Assembly: GCF_024699075.1 (NCBI RefSeq)
Contig: NZ_JAILQF010000471.1
Span: 1-17,570 of the forward strand
Direction of reading: 5' to 3'
Length of the DNA: 17,570 nucleotides
Origin: Butyrivibrio sp.
Lineage (GTDB): Bacteria; Bacillota_A; Clostridia; Lachnospirales; Lachnospiraceae
In this document: positions 6,375 to 14,075 of the stretch, piece by piece
Position numbering within the stretch: the first letter of the stretch is position 1
Layout: each line of letters opens with the position of its first letter
Notes under the pieces: generated by a model
What the model saw: only the letters and a program-made list of their open reading frames with translations
Told to the model about the DNA's origin: nothing
The model's database searches: none
Program-made: the position numbers and the translations under genes

Positions 6375-7913
6375 ATGTTTGCTAATTCACTATGGGCGCT
6401 TCTTCCCCCAATAATTGCTATTTTACTTGCTCTTATTACCAAAGAAGTTTATTCATCTTTGATGATAGGAATCATAACAGGAGGACTTCTGTACGCGGGA
6501 TTTAATCCTGTTATAGCAATGAAACATATCTTTGTAGATGGTATGATAGCTCAGCTTTCTGATCCATGGAATGTTGGTATTCTTATATTCCTTGTAGTTC
6601 TAGGAAGTATCGTAATGCTTATGAACAGAGCCGGTGGTTCGGCTGCTTTTGGAAGATGGGCAAGCACTCATGTTAAGACCAGACTTGGCGCGCAGCTTGC
6701 TACAATAGCACTTGGAACACTTATTTTTATAGATGACTATTTTAACTGTCTTACAGTCGGTTCTGTTATGCGTCCTGTAACTGATAAGCACAGGGTATCA
6801 AGAGAAAAGCTTGCATATCTTATTGATGCTACAGCTGCACCTGTCTGTATCATAGCACCTATATCATCATGGGCAGCAGCTGTTACAGGCTTTGTAGAAG
6901 GAGCTAACGGTCTTGAACTTTTTATAAGGGCAATTCCATATAACTTTTATGCTTTTCTTACATTTGTAATGATGCTGACTATATCTATAGGCAGATTTGA
7001 TTATGGAAAAATGGCAGAAGCTGAAATGAAGTGTGGTATTACATCTTCTCCGGATGGAACCTTAAAACACTCAAGTCTTACAGGTGCTGAGGATCAGCCA
7101 AATCCACCAATATCTCAAAAGGGCAGGGTTATGCATCTTGTAATTCCTATAGTTGCACTTATAATATGCTGCATTATAGGAATGATCTATACAGGCGGAT
7201 TCTTTGAAGGTGAAGGTTTTGTTACAGCATTTTCAAATGCTGATGCTTCTACAGGACTTGTATACGGATCTATGGCAGCTCTTCTTATTACACTTATATT
7301 CTACCTTGCAACAAGAGTCCTTGATTTTAACGAGTGCATGAATGCGATTCCTGAAGGCTTTAAGAGTATGGTTCCTGCAATACTTATCCTTACTCTTGCA
7401 TGGACACTTAAGTCAATGACAGATTCACTTGGTGCTTCCGAATATGTTGGAGGCCTTGTTGAGAAGGTTGCAGAAAACGGAATGGTAATGGGACTGTTAC
7501 CTGCTTTCGTTTTCATAATAGGAGCTTTTCTTGCATTTGCTACAGGAACAAGCTGGGGAACTTTTGGTATGCTGATCCCAATAGTAGTAAGTGCATTCCA
7601 CAGTGATATCAATAACGAACTTATGATAATAGCAATTTCAGCCTGCATGGCTGGTGCAGTATGCGGAGATCACTGCTCACCTATATCAGATACAACTATC
7701 ATGGCATCTGCAGGCGGACAGTGCGAGCATATAAAGCATGTATCAACACAGCTTCCATATGCTATCACAGTTGCCGCAGTATCTGTTGTATGCTATATCC
7801 TTGCAGGATTTGTACGTAACTGGCTTATTACACTTCCTATAAGTATAATACTTATGGTAGTAGTGCTTCTTGCAATCAAAAGATTTACAAAAGATAAGCG
7901 AGAAAGCTTATAA
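6375..7913 (+). CDS. NhaC-family Na+/H+ antiporter-like membrane transporter
   Basis: Predicted 512 aa with about 11-12 hydrophobic segments. AGGAGG lies 8 bp before the ATG. Family hallmarks are visible: an N-terminal LLPPIIAILLALITKEVYSSL, the acidic IDDYFNCLTVGSVMRPVTDK region (D120, D121), and near the C-terminus GDHCSPISDTTIMASAG (from G431). These match the Na_H_antiporter/NhaC superfamily, which includes Na+/H+ antiporters and MleN-type malate-lactate exchangers. The protein should exchange Na+ or organic anion for H+ across the cytoplasmic membrane. The exact substrate cannot be read from sequence, so I give no gene symbol. It appears monocistronic: the aldo/keto reductase downstream starts 156 bp later with its own likely promoter. 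Confidence 0.9.
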   Translation: MFANSLWALLPPIIAILLALITKEVYSSLMIGIITGGLLYAGFNPVIAMKHIFVDGMIAQLSDPWNVGILIFLVVLGSIVMLMNRAGGSAAFGRWASTHVKTRLGAQLATIALGTLIFIDDYFNCLTVGSVMRPVTDKHRVSREKLAYLIDATAAPVCIIAPISSWAAAVTGFVEGANGLELFIRAIPYNFYAFLTFVMMLTISIGRFDYGKMAEAEMKCGITSSPDGTLKHSSLTGAEDQPNPPISQKGRVMHLVIPIVALIICCIIGMIYTGGFFEGEGFVTAFSNADASTGLVYGSMAALLITLIFYLATRVLDFNECMNAIPEGFKSMVPAILILTLAWTLKSMTDSLGASEYVGGLVEKVAENGMVMGLLPAFVFIIGAFLAFATGTSWGTFGMLIPIVVSAFHSDINNELMIIAISACMAGAVCGDHCSPISDTTIMASAGGQCEHIKHVSTQLPYAITVAAVSVVCYILAGFVRNWLITLPISIILMVVVLLAIKRFTKDKRESL

Positions 7914-7950
7914 CTTTAACCATGGGAAAATATGACATAAGAGTCAAAAG

Positions 7951-7994
7951 TTGTTTCGGTTTGAGCTTGCCCGATAACGAATATCAAGAAACAA
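7951..7994. other. Weak inverted repeat after the NhaC-family gene
   Basis: TTGTTTC at 7951-7957 pairs with GAAACAA at 7988-7994 across a 30-nt loop. There is no T-run, so it is a poor terminator candidate; no better terminator is visible between the two genes. Confidence 0.25.
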
Positions 7995-8018
7995 AATGAT
8001 CATAAAGGCGCGTTTTCT

Positions 8019-8048
8019 TTGGACGATGCCTTGTACATTCAATAATAC
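8019..8048 (+). promoter_or_regulatory. Putative sigma-A promoter of the aldo/keto reductase gene
   Basis: TTGGAC (8019-8024) and TAATAC (8043-8048) are separated by 18 bp and lie ~20 bp before the coding start, giving a very short leader that still contains the AAGGAG site. Confidence 0.5.
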
Positions 8049-8069
8049 TAATCATAAGGAGCTTTAAAA

Positions 8070-9056
8070 ATGTACTTAGCAGATGAAAAAAGATATGACA
8101 AAATGAAGTACTTAAGATGCGGAAACAGTGGTCTTTTCCTTCCAAGAGTATCTCTTGGACTGTGGCACAATTTTGGATCTGTAGACAAGTTTGAGAATAT
8201 GCTTGATATGGTGCATACAGCATTTGATAATGGTATCACTCACTTTGATCTTGCTAATAATTATGGACCTGTATACGGATCAGCTGAAGAGAATTTTGGC
8301 AGGATCATGGATAAGGATATGCGTCCTTACAGAGATGAGATGGTTATATCAACCAAGGCCGGATATGATATGTGGCCGGGACCTTATGGTGACCATGGTT
8401 CAAGAAAGTATCTTATTGCAAGTCTTGATCAGTCATTGAAGAGAATGCATCTTGATTATGTTGATATTTTCTATCATCACAGACCAGATCCTGATACACC
8501 TATTGAAGAGACCATGGAAGCTCTTTCTGATATCGTAAGATCAGGTAAGGCATTATATGTTGGAATATCCAACTATAATTCAGAGCAGACCAAAAAGGCT
8601 GCTAAGATTCTCAAAGAGAATCACACACCTCTTCTTATAAATCAGGTAGTTTACAATATGTTCAACCGCTGGACAGAAGATGACAAGCTTCAGGACACCT
8701 GTAAAGAAGTAGGCGCAGGAATGATATGCTTCTCACCTCTTGCACAGGGACTTCTTACTGACAGATACCTTAATGGAATCCCGGAAGATAGCAGAGCAAA
8801 GCGTAACCACTTCCTTCACGAAGATCAGATCACTCCTGAAGTAATCGATAAGGTTAGAAAGCTCAAAGAGATTGCGGAGGGTAGAGGACAGACTCTTGCA
8901 GAGATGGCACTTTCCTGGATCCTTAGAAGAGACAGAGTAACATCGGTACTTGTAGGTGCAAGCAGACCTTCCCAGATTCTTGATAATATCAAGATGATCG
9001 AGCACCTTGAATTTACTGACGATGAACTTGATGCAATCGAAAAGATACTGAAGTAA
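8070..9056 (+). CDS. yghZ: Aldo/keto reductase, YghZ/AKR14 type
   Basis: Predicted 328 aa; AAGGAG lies at 8056-8061. The protein closely follows E. coli YghZ (L-glyceraldehyde 3-phosphate reductase, AKR14) through its length: SLGLWHNFG, THFDLANNYGP, GSAEENFGR, ISTKAGYDMWPGPYG and GSRKYLIASLDQSLKRM. The AKR catalytic tetrad is present: D60, Y65, K96 and H137. The cofactor-binding end is conserved (SWILRRDRVTSVLVGASRPSQ, about residues 282-302), as expected for an NADPH-dependent TIM-barrel enzyme. It should act in the cytoplasm, reducing small aldehydes such as L-glyceraldehyde 3-phosphate or methylglyoxal. Nothing is missing. Identity with the E. coli reaction is inference from sequence similarity; some homologues are known mainly as general aldehyde-detoxifying reductases. 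Confidence 0.93.
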   Translation: MYLADEKRYDKMKYLRCGNSGLFLPRVSLGLWHNFGSVDKFENMLDMVHTAFDNGITHFDLANNYGPVYGSAEENFGRIMDKDMRPYRDEMVISTKAGYDMWPGPYGDHGSRKYLIASLDQSLKRMHLDYVDIFYHHRPDPDTPIEETMEALSDIVRSGKALYVGISNYNSEQTKKAAKILKENHTPLLINQVVYNMFNRWTEDDKLQDTCKEVGAGMICFSPLAQGLLTDRYLNGIPEDSRAKRNHFLHEDQITPEVIDKVRKLKEIAEGRGQTLAEMALSWILRRDRVTSVLVGASRPSQILDNIKMIEHLEFTDDELDAIEKILK

Positions 9057-9122
9057 TAAATCAGACTTTGCATATTAAATATTTGCTATTAAATCAGACT
9101 TTACATATTAAATAATTGCTAT
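9057..9122 (+). repeat. Two-copy 33-bp repeat after the aldo/keto reductase gene
   Basis: TAAATCAGACTTTGCATATT from 9057 is repeated as TAAATCAGACTTTACATATT from 9090; the two 33-bp units differ at only a few positions. The first unit starts directly at the gene's stop codon, in the same position relative to a stop as the other 3'-end repeats in this window. Confidence 0.85.
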
Positions 9123-9139
9123 TTCTTACTATTTGATTG

Positions 9140-9225
9140 CCTTGGGCAGTTAATAAAGTATTTGCTTGTCTTGTATTTACCAAGAAATCTAAAGACATCG
9201 AAAATCCTTTATTAGCTGCCCAAGG
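9140..9225. repeat. Short copy of the palindromic repeat family
   Basis: This 86-bp imperfect palindrome begins CCTTGGGCAGTTAATA and ends TTAGCTGCCCAAGG. Its arms pair over ~35 bp. It shares its end motif and the following arm pattern (TATTT, CGA, GTCTTTA, AATC-like blocks) with the 790-990 element but lacks that element's GGGGTCCG tip. The preceding ATTTGATT also resembles the flank ATTTGATG at 781-788. No flanking direct repeat is evident. It may also act as a strong bidirectional hairpin between the reductase and regulator genes. Confidence 0.8.
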
Positions 9226-9243
9226 TATTATATAACAAGCAAA

Positions 9244-9360
9244 AAGCAAAGCGTTTGCGAGTTTAACTTATCAATGACAATTCAAAGATATGTACCTTGG
9301 ATTTATTCTGAGATTCGAAACTCGCTTTGCTTGGATATGAGGATTCCAAAGAGAATAAAT
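9244..9360. repeat. Hairpin-rich intergenic segment before the LacI-family gene
   Basis: Two inverted repeats are visible: AAGCAAAGCG plus AGTTT (9245-9264, with a 6-bp insert) against AAACTCGCTTTGCTT (9318-9332), and ATTTATTCT (9301-9309) against AGAATAAAT (9352-9360). On the minus strand AAGCGAGTTTCGAATC resembles GAAGCGAGTTTCGGACC in the tip of the 790-990 element, so it may be a decayed relative. No coding capacity. Confidence 0.5.
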
Positions 9361-9381
9361 ACTGAATATAAATCATTTGTT

Positions 9382-9424
9382 TTGATATATAAAATTCTGT
9401 GCTAAACTAAAAGAAAACGTTTTT
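9382..9424 (+). promoter_or_regulatory. LacI-family gene promoter with overlapping operator
   Basis: TTGATA at 9382-9387 and TGCTAAACT (extended -10, TAAACT at 9403-9408) form a plausible promoter with a short 15-bp spacer. GAAAACGTTTTT at 9413-9424 covers the expected transcription start. It matches the two perfect GAAAACGTTTTC palindromes of the phosphorylase promoter region with one mismatch. Odd-centred A/T arms around a central CG are typical of LacI-family operators, so autorepression is the likely reading. Confidence 0.65.
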
Positions 9425-9442
9425 TTACAGGAAGGTGCAAAA

Positions 9443-10432
9443 GTGGTATCTATAAAAGATGTTGCAAAAGAGGCAGGAGTTGCCATTTCTACAGTATCCA
9501 AGGTACTGAATAATTATCCTAATGTAAGCGAAGATACTAAGGCAAAGGTAATGGAGGTTGTAAACAGGCTGGGCTTTGTTCCTAACACAGTTGCGGCTAC
9601 ATTATCTTCCAAGAATTCAGGACGAATTGCCCTTCTTATTAAACTGAATGTTGAAACTCAGGCTATCGATGAGATAGATATGCAGTATATTGCCGGAGCT
9701 ATCAGTAAAGCCAGAGAGCTTCAGATGGATGTGATCACTATTTTCTTTAGTATGATAGAGAATATGTCTCTTGAAGAGATGACAAGATATTTTGTCTCCC
9801 AGAGCATCAAAGGCATAATAATATATGGCATGTCCAAAGAAGATAAGGTACTAAGACAGCTTATAGAAAATGATACCTTTAAAACAGTAGTTATAGATGT
9901 TCCATTCATAGGGCCGTCTACTTCATGCGTAAGTGTCAACCAGGCCAAGGCTCAGTATGATGTAGCCAAAAAGACTATTAAGGAAAATAACTGCAGAAAG
10001 ATTCTCTATATAGCAGGAACAAGGGACGGCTATGTAACAGATGCCCGTCTTGAAGGTATTAAGAAGCTTAAAGAAGAGCTGGGGCTTCAGGTGCTTATAA
10101 GGAATGGCAATTTTTCAGAGCTTCAGGCAAGAAATCTGACGCTTAAATATGGGAAAAATAAGGACTGTGTTATATGTGCTTCAGATCTCATGGCGATAGG
10201 AGCGATGAAGGCTCTTATAGACATGGATATATTCAGGCCTGTGTGCGGCTTTGATGGAATAGTTCTCATGGGCTATGTAGGTAAGCAGATGAACACTGTA
10301 AGGCAGAACTTTGCAGCTATATCTTCAAGAGCTGTGGAAGAGATGCAAAAGCTTCTTGACGGAGAAGAAGGTATAAGAGTTACAATGCCTCATGAGCTTG
10401 TAAGGCTTAAGTATGAAGAGATCATAAGGTGA
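9443..10432 (+). CDS. LacI-family transcriptional regulator, probable phosphorylase repressor
   Basis: Predicted 329 aa with a GTG start at 9443, set by AGGAAG at 9429-9434. Residues 3-24 form the LacI helix-turn-helix (SIKDVAKEAGVAISTVSKVL). The hinge helix FVPNTVAATLSS (about 46-56) keeps the minor-groove Leu. The rest is a periplasmic-binding-protein-like effector and dimerisation domain, including GFDGIVLMGYVGKQMNTVRQ near the C-terminus. It should bind a sugar or sugar phosphate and control transcription in the cytoplasm. The GAAAACGTTTTC-type sites at its own start and twice before the adjacent phosphorylase gene make it the likely local regulator of storage-glucan or maltodextrin use. 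A CcpA-type role is an alternative, because catabolite-responsive elements have a similar CG-centred shape. A weak stem AGATCA/TGATCT at the stop codon followed by a T-run at 10446-10452 may terminate it. Confidence 0.92.
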   Translation: MVSIKDVAKEAGVAISTVSKVLNNYPNVSEDTKAKVMEVVNRLGFVPNTVAATLSSKNSGRIALLIKLNVETQAIDEIDMQYIAGAISKARELQMDVITIFFSMIENMSLEEMTRYFVSQSIKGIIIYGMSKEDKVLRQLIENDTFKTVVIDVPFIGPSTSCVSVNQAKAQYDVAKKTIKENNCRKILYIAGTRDGYVTDARLEGIKKLKEELGLQVLIRNGNFSELQARNLTLKYGKNKDCVICASDLMAIGAMKALIDMDIFRPVCGFDGIVLMGYVGKQMNTVRQNFAAISSRAVEEMQKLLDGEEGIRVTMPHELVRLKYEEIIR

Positions 10433-10489
10433 TCTTAATATGAGCTTTTTTAAAAGTAAAAGAATGATATAAAAATTGTAAAAATATGC

Positions 10490-10545
10490 TTGCGGAAAAC
10501 GTTTTCTTATGCTAAGGTAATATCATGAAAACAGAAAACGTTTTC
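10490..10545 (+). promoter_or_regulatory. Phosphorylase promoter with two perfect LacI-type operators
   Basis: TTGCGG (10490-10495) and TGCTAAGGT (extended -10, TAAGGT at 10513-10518) are 17 bp apart. The perfect palindrome GAAAACGTTTTC occurs at 10495-10506, inside the spacer, and again at 10534-10545, just past the expected start. The centres are 39 bp apart. This is a classical dual-operator repression layout. Which protein binds is inferred from the adjacent LacI-family gene. Confidence 0.75.
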
Positions 10546-10585
10546 TATGCCGTTAATTTTGCTGTATTATTTATGTAAGACAAGC

Positions 10586-10652
10586 GTCCAACTTGTTTTG
10601 GCGAGACTATCCTGAATTTTAAAGATATCTTTTTTGCCAAAATAAGGTGGAC
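10586..10652 (+). promoter_or_regulatory. Long-stem hairpin in the phosphorylase 5' leader
   Basis: GTCCAACTTGTTTTGGC (10586-10602) pairs with GCCAAAATAAGGTGGAC (10636-10652): 17 positions with 2 mismatches around a 33-nt loop that contains AAAGATATCTTT. It lies in a ~195-nt leader between the promoter and the start codon. It is not followed by a T-run, so it is not a standard attenuator; RNA stability or translational control is possible. Confidence 0.6.
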
Positions 10653-10720
10653 AACAAAAAGAAAATAATGTGCCGGTCATAGCCGGTGATTTATGTTCCT
10701 TAATGGGAAAGGAGTTTTTT

Positions 10721-13033
10721 ATGTCAACAAACATGCAACGTGATATTCTTGTTCTTAATCTCGAAGAACAGATGGAGAGAAGTGCAGACAGACAGTTCGA
10801 TAAGTCATTTTCAGACTGTACAGACAAAGAGGCTTACTACGTATTACTCGATGTTACTAATGAGCTTATGCGCGTGGCAGAGCCTATAGTTGGGGAGAAG
10901 AAGATTTATTATATTTCAATGGAGTTCCTTATTGGTAAGCTCCTTTCCAACAATCTTATAAACCTTCGTGTATATGATAAGGTCAATCAGATTCTTCGTA
11001 AGAATGGCAAGAAGCTTTCTGATATAGAAGAGTACGAACCTGAGCCGTCTCTTGGTAATGGCGGACTTGGTCGTCTTGCTGCATGTTTTCTTGATTCTAT
11101 AGCAACACTTAAGTTTCCTGGTGAAGGAATAGGACTTAATTATCACTATGGTCTTTTTAAACAGGTATTTGAGAAGAATCTTCAGACAGCTGTAAAGGAT
11201 GAGTGGCAGGAGAATAAGTCCTGGCTTGAGAAGACAGATACTACTTTTGATGTAGAATTTGGTGACAAGAAGGTTGTATCAAGACTTTATAACCTTTATG
11301 TCAGCGGATATGATTCAGGTATCAACAAGCTTCGCCTTTTTGATATTGAAACAGTTGATGAGAAGCTTGTTAAAAAGGGTATTAACTTTGACAAGACCAA
11401 GATTGAAAAGAACCTGACTCTTTTCTTATATCCTGACGATTCTGATGAAGCTGGTAACCTTCTTAGAATATATCAGGAGTACTTCCTTGTAAGTAATGCA
11501 GCTCAGCTCATTCTTCATGAGATGAAGGAGCGTCAGTATGATCTTCGTAAACTCTACAATCATGCTGTTATCCAGATCAATGATACACACCCAACAATGA
11601 TCATTCCTGAGCTTATAAGGATCCTTGTAGAAGAGAAAGCATTCTCTATGGATGATGCAATTGATGTTGTATCAAAGACCTGCGCTTATACTAACCATAC
11701 AATTCTCGCAGAAGCGCTTGAAACATGGCCTCTTGCATATCTTGAGAAGGTTGTGCCTCAGCTTGTTCCATATATCAAGGAGCTTGATAAGAGAGTAAGA
11801 GCTAAGGTTAAGAACAAGAAGGTCCAGATCATCGATAAGGACAAGAAAGTTCACATGGCATTCATTGATATTCATTATGGCTTCTCTGTAAACGGCGTTG
11901 CCGCTATCCATACAGAGATCCTTAAGAATACTGAGCTCAATGATTTTTATAAGCTCTATCCTGAGAAATTTAATAATAAGACCAATGGAATCACCTTTAG
12001 AAGATGGCTCCTTTCATGTAATCATCCGCTTGCTGATCTTATAGCAGATACAATCGGAGATGGCTACAAGAAGGATGCTAACCGTCTTGAAGAGCTTCTT
12101 GATCATGAGAATGATGAAGGCTTCCTTGATCGCCTTGACAGTATTAAACAGGAGAAGAAAAAAGATCTTGCTGCTTATATAGAAAAGCATGAAGGTATTA
12201 AGATCGATCCTACATCAATTTACGATATCCAGGTTAAGCGTCTTCATGAATATAAGCGTCAGCAGATGAATGCACTTTATATTATTCATAAGTATTTGGA
12301 GATAAAGAGTGGCAAAAAGCCTGTTCGTCCTCTTACATTTATATTTGGCGCAAAGGCTGCACCTGCTTATGTTATAGCTAAGGACATCATCCACCTTCTT
12401 CTCTGCCTGCAGGAGATCGTTAACAATGATCCTGATGTAAGCCCATATATGAAGGTTATATTCGTTGAGAATTATAACGTAACTTATGCTGAACACCTTA
12501 TCCCTGCAGCAGATGTATCAGAGCAGATATCTCTTGCAAGTAAGGAAGCTTCAGGAACTTCCAACATGAAGTTCATGCTTAACGGTGCTATTACTCTTGG
12601 AACAGATGATGGTGCTAATGTTGAGATACATGACCTTGTTGGTGATGATAATATCTATATTTTTGGTATAGATTCAGATACAGTCATAAAGCATTACAAG
12701 AAGGCTGACTATGTATCCAAGAAGTACTATGAGAAGAGCCCTGTCATCAAAGAGGCTGTAGATTTCATCGTAAGTAAGCAGTGCCTGAAGGTTGGTAAGA
12801 AAGAGAATCTTACAAGACTTTATAACGAACTTTTAAATAAAGACTGGTTCATGACTCTTATCGATCTTGAGTCATATATTGAAGCTAAAGACAGAATCTT
12901 TGCAGATTATGAGAACCGTGATAAGTGGAAACATATGATGCTTGTAAACATCGCAAAAGCAGGATATTTTTCATCAGACCGTACTATTATGGAATACAAC
13001 AGAGATATCTGGAAGCTTCAGAAGGCAGATTAA
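10721..13033 (+). CDS. glgP: Glycogen/maltodextrin phosphorylase (GT35)
   Basis: Predicted 770 aa. The ATG at 10721 is chosen because AAAGGAG at 10709-10715 lies just before it; an in-frame upstream start at 10670 has no such site. The enzyme releases glucose 1-phosphate from alpha-1,4-glucan ends using phosphate and pyridoxal phosphate. GT35 motifs are intact: [66 protein letters not shown], and the PLP segment [15 protein letters not shown] with the cofactor lysine at K617. The length is slightly below the usual 750-840 range midpoint. It cannot be assigned to glycogen (GlgP) versus maltodextrin (MalP) by sequence alone; there is no glg or mal cluster here, only the LacI-family regulator upstream. 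The gene has a double-operator promoter, a structured leader and its own terminator, so it is probably monocistronic. Confidence 0.95.
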   Translation: MSTNMQRDILVLNLEEQMERSADRQFDKSFSDCTDKEAYYVLLDVTNELMRVAEPIVGEKKIYYISMEFLIGKLLSNNLINLRVYDKVNQILRKNGKKLSDIEEYEPEPSLGNGGLGRLAACFLDSIATLKFPGEGIGLNYHYGLFKQVFEKNLQTAVKDEWQENKSWLEKTDTTFDVEFGDKKVVSRLYNLYVSGYDSGINKLRLFDIETVDEKLVKKGINFDKTKIEKNLTLFLYPDDSDEAGNLLRIYQEYFLVSNAAQLILHEMKERQYDLRKLYNHAVIQINDTHPTMIIPELIRILVEEKAFSMDDAIDVVSKTCAYTNHTILAEALETWPLAYLEKVVPQLVPYIKELDKRVRAKVKNKKVQIIDKDKKVHMAFIDIHYGFSVNGVAAIHTEILKNTELNDFYKLYPEKFNNKTNGITFRRWLLSCNHPLADLIADTIGDGYKKDANRLEELLDHENDEGFLDRLDSIKQEKKKDLAAYIEKHEGIKIDPTSIYDIQVKRLHEYKRQQMNALYIIHKYLEIKSGKKPVRPLTFIFGAKAAPAYVIAKDIIHLLLCLQEIVNNDPDVSPYMKVIFVENYNVTYAEHLIPAADVSEQISLASKEASGTSNMKFMLNGAITLGTDDGANVEIHDLVGDDNIYIFGIDSDTVIKHYKKADYVSKKYYEKSPVIKEAVDFIVSKQCLKVGKKENLTRLYNELLNKDWFMTLIDLESYIEAKDRIFADYENRDKWKHMMLVNIAKAGYFSSDRTIMEYNRDIWKLQKAD

Positions 13034-13040
13034 TATAATT

Positions 13041-13070
13041 AAACTCCTCACATTCTTTTGTGGGGAGTTT
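13041..13070 (+). terminator. Hairpin terminator after the phosphorylase gene
   Basis: AAACTCCTCAC and GTGGGGAGTTT form an 11-bp stem (one U-G pair in RNA) around TTCTTTT, 8 bp after the stop codon. The T-run after it is short, so the terminator may be only moderately strong. Confidence 0.75.
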
Positions 13071-13153
13071 GTACCATTAATGCTTATTTTATACAAATAT
13101 TATTAAAAATATTAGTAAAAATTTGAGCAGGACTCTACATAAACGCAAAAACG

Positions 13154-13162
13154 TGATATACT
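13154..13162 (+). promoter_or_regulatory. Putative extended -10 promoter of the SCP2-tail gene
   Basis: TGATATACT is a TGn-extended -10 (TATACT at 13157-13162). No good -35 is seen at 17 bp. It would give a ~100-nt leader ending in GGGAGG at 13259-13264. The leader is G-rich near its end and matches no riboswitch I can recognise. Confidence 0.45.
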
Positions 13163-13271
13163 GTCTTTAAAATCATTGTTTCAAAAATTGAATTAAATAA
13201 GAGGACTAGAGGCACATGCTTTACATTAAGTAGCCGGGCCAAAGGGTTCTAAACGAAAGGGAGGACGTATT

Positions 13272-13820
13272 ATGAAGTATTCAGAAGTTGTAAAGTCAGC
13301 TAAGAAAAAAGTCTCAGTACTTGATGCATCAAAGATTCATGATCACCTTGCCATAGAATTTGATGTTGAAGGTGATGGAGAAGGCGCATTTTATGTAGAA
13401 CTTTCAGATGGTAAAGTTCAGGTTGAGCCTTATGAGTACTATGACAATGATTTCCGTGTACGCGGAAATGCAGATTCAATCTTAAAGCTCCTTGATGGTG
13501 GAAGCTCACTTAAGAGCGCTCTTGGCGATATCAGGATCGAGGGTGATGTTTCTAAGGCAGCTTCTCTTGAGACTATTCTTTCAAACCACAAGCTTGCTAC
13601 AGCAAAGAAGGAATCAGTAAAGCTTACTACTACTAAGAAAGAGTCCAAGAAGCTTACAACCACAAAGAAGGAGTCTGCAAAGCTTACAACCACAAAGAAG
13701 GAGTCTGCAAAGCTTACAACAGCTAAAAAAGAGTCCAAGAAGATAGCAACAGCAAAGAAGGAATCCGCTAAAATCACAAGTAAGAAAGACTCTACTAAAA
13801 AGATAGAGAAGAAAGACTGA
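13272..13820 (+). CDS. SCP2-like domain protein with lysine-rich decapeptide-repeat tail
   Basis: Predicted 182 aa. A GGGAGG site precedes the ATG. Residues ~5-108 match the short bacterial SCP2 (sterol carrier protein 2) fold: FYVELSDGKVQVEPYEYYDND, then a helix ILKLLDGGSSLKSALG and the closing strand IRIEGDVSKA. SCP2 domains bind hydrophobic ligands in a central cavity; bacterial stand-alone ones are mostly of unknown function. Residues 111-170 are six consecutive decapeptides of the form (T/A)KKES(A/K/V)K(L/I)xT, followed by a Lys-rich end. The tail is strongly basic and unlike the acidic SCP2 part; it resembles histone-H1-like tails and could bind nucleic acid, membrane or a polyanion. 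No signal peptide is present, so it should be cytoplasmic. A strong terminator follows, so it is monocistronic. Confidence 0.85.
   Translation: MKYSEVVKSAKKKVSVLDASKIHDHLAIEFDVEGDGEGAFYVELSDGKVQVEPYEYYDNDFRVRGNADSILKLLDGGSSLKSALGDIRIEGDVSKAASLETILSNHKLATAKKESVKLTTTKKESKKLTTTKKESAKLTTTKKESAKLTTAKKESKKIATAKKESAKITSKKDSTKKIEKKD
13602..13781 (+). repeat. In-frame 30-bp coding repeats (six decapeptides)
   Basis: Six 30-bp units encode the Lys-rich decapeptides. The units at 13651-13680 and 13681-13710 are identical at the DNA level, which indicates recent duplication; the outer units have diverged at synonymous and some non-synonymous positions. Copy number is likely to vary between strains. Confidence 0.92.
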
Positions 13821-13846
13821 TCATTTTTGATCGGAAAAAATCATAT

Positions 13847-13908
13847 AAAGCCTTAAGGCTTTACCAATAAAAATCCGCGTACTTGCATCTGCTTGTACAC
13901 GGATTTTT
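13847..13908. terminator. Bidirectional terminator between convergent genes
   Basis: AAAAATCCG then GTAC (from 13869) pairs with GTAC then CGGATTTTT (to 13908), giving a long GC-centred stem with A/T runs on both sides, suitable for either strand. A second perfect palindrome, AAAGCCTTAAGGCTTT, lies at 13847-13862. Together they separate the SCP2 gene from the minus-strand anti-sigma gene. Confidence 0.8.
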
Positions 13909-13967
13909 AAGGTGGTGCTATATATAATTTCATACCTTCTGCATATATTCCGGAAGTGTTTTTTATG

Positions 13968-14075
13968 TTAACTGCCATTTGTCTGGTTTAGTCGTGCCGT
14001 ATATCAATTGCCATTTGGCTGATTCAGGCGCACCATGAGTCTACAGTCATGTGGATTCCGAAGGTGCACCCTGCA
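13968..14075 (-). repeat. Three-copy 36-bp repeat of the RsgI-like gene's 3' end
   Basis: AGGTGCACC (14062-14070), AGGCGCACC (14026-14034) and AGTCGTGCC (13990-13998) mark three units 36 bp apart. On the minus strand they read as the gene's end GAPSEST-stop, then GAPESAKWQL, then GTTKPDKWQL. The two distal units share AAATGGCA(A/G)TT. The gene's stop codon lies in the first unit, so the others are untranslated. Confidence 0.75.

Noticed and set aside
10670..10720. Longer N-terminus for the phosphorylase
   Set aside because: The upstream in-frame start has no ribosome binding site, while the start at 10721 has a well-placed AAAGGAG and gives a normal family N-terminus.
13170..13271. Riboswitch in the leader of the SCP2-tail gene
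   Set aside because: The GCCGGGCC and CGAAAGGG segments hinted at a structured RNA, but I could not match any known class or draw a convincing fold.
13439..13777. Minus-strand hydrophobic repetitive ORF opposite the SCP2 tail
   Set aside because: Its FFVVVSF-type repeats are simply the complement of the Lys-rich decapeptide codons; no start signal.
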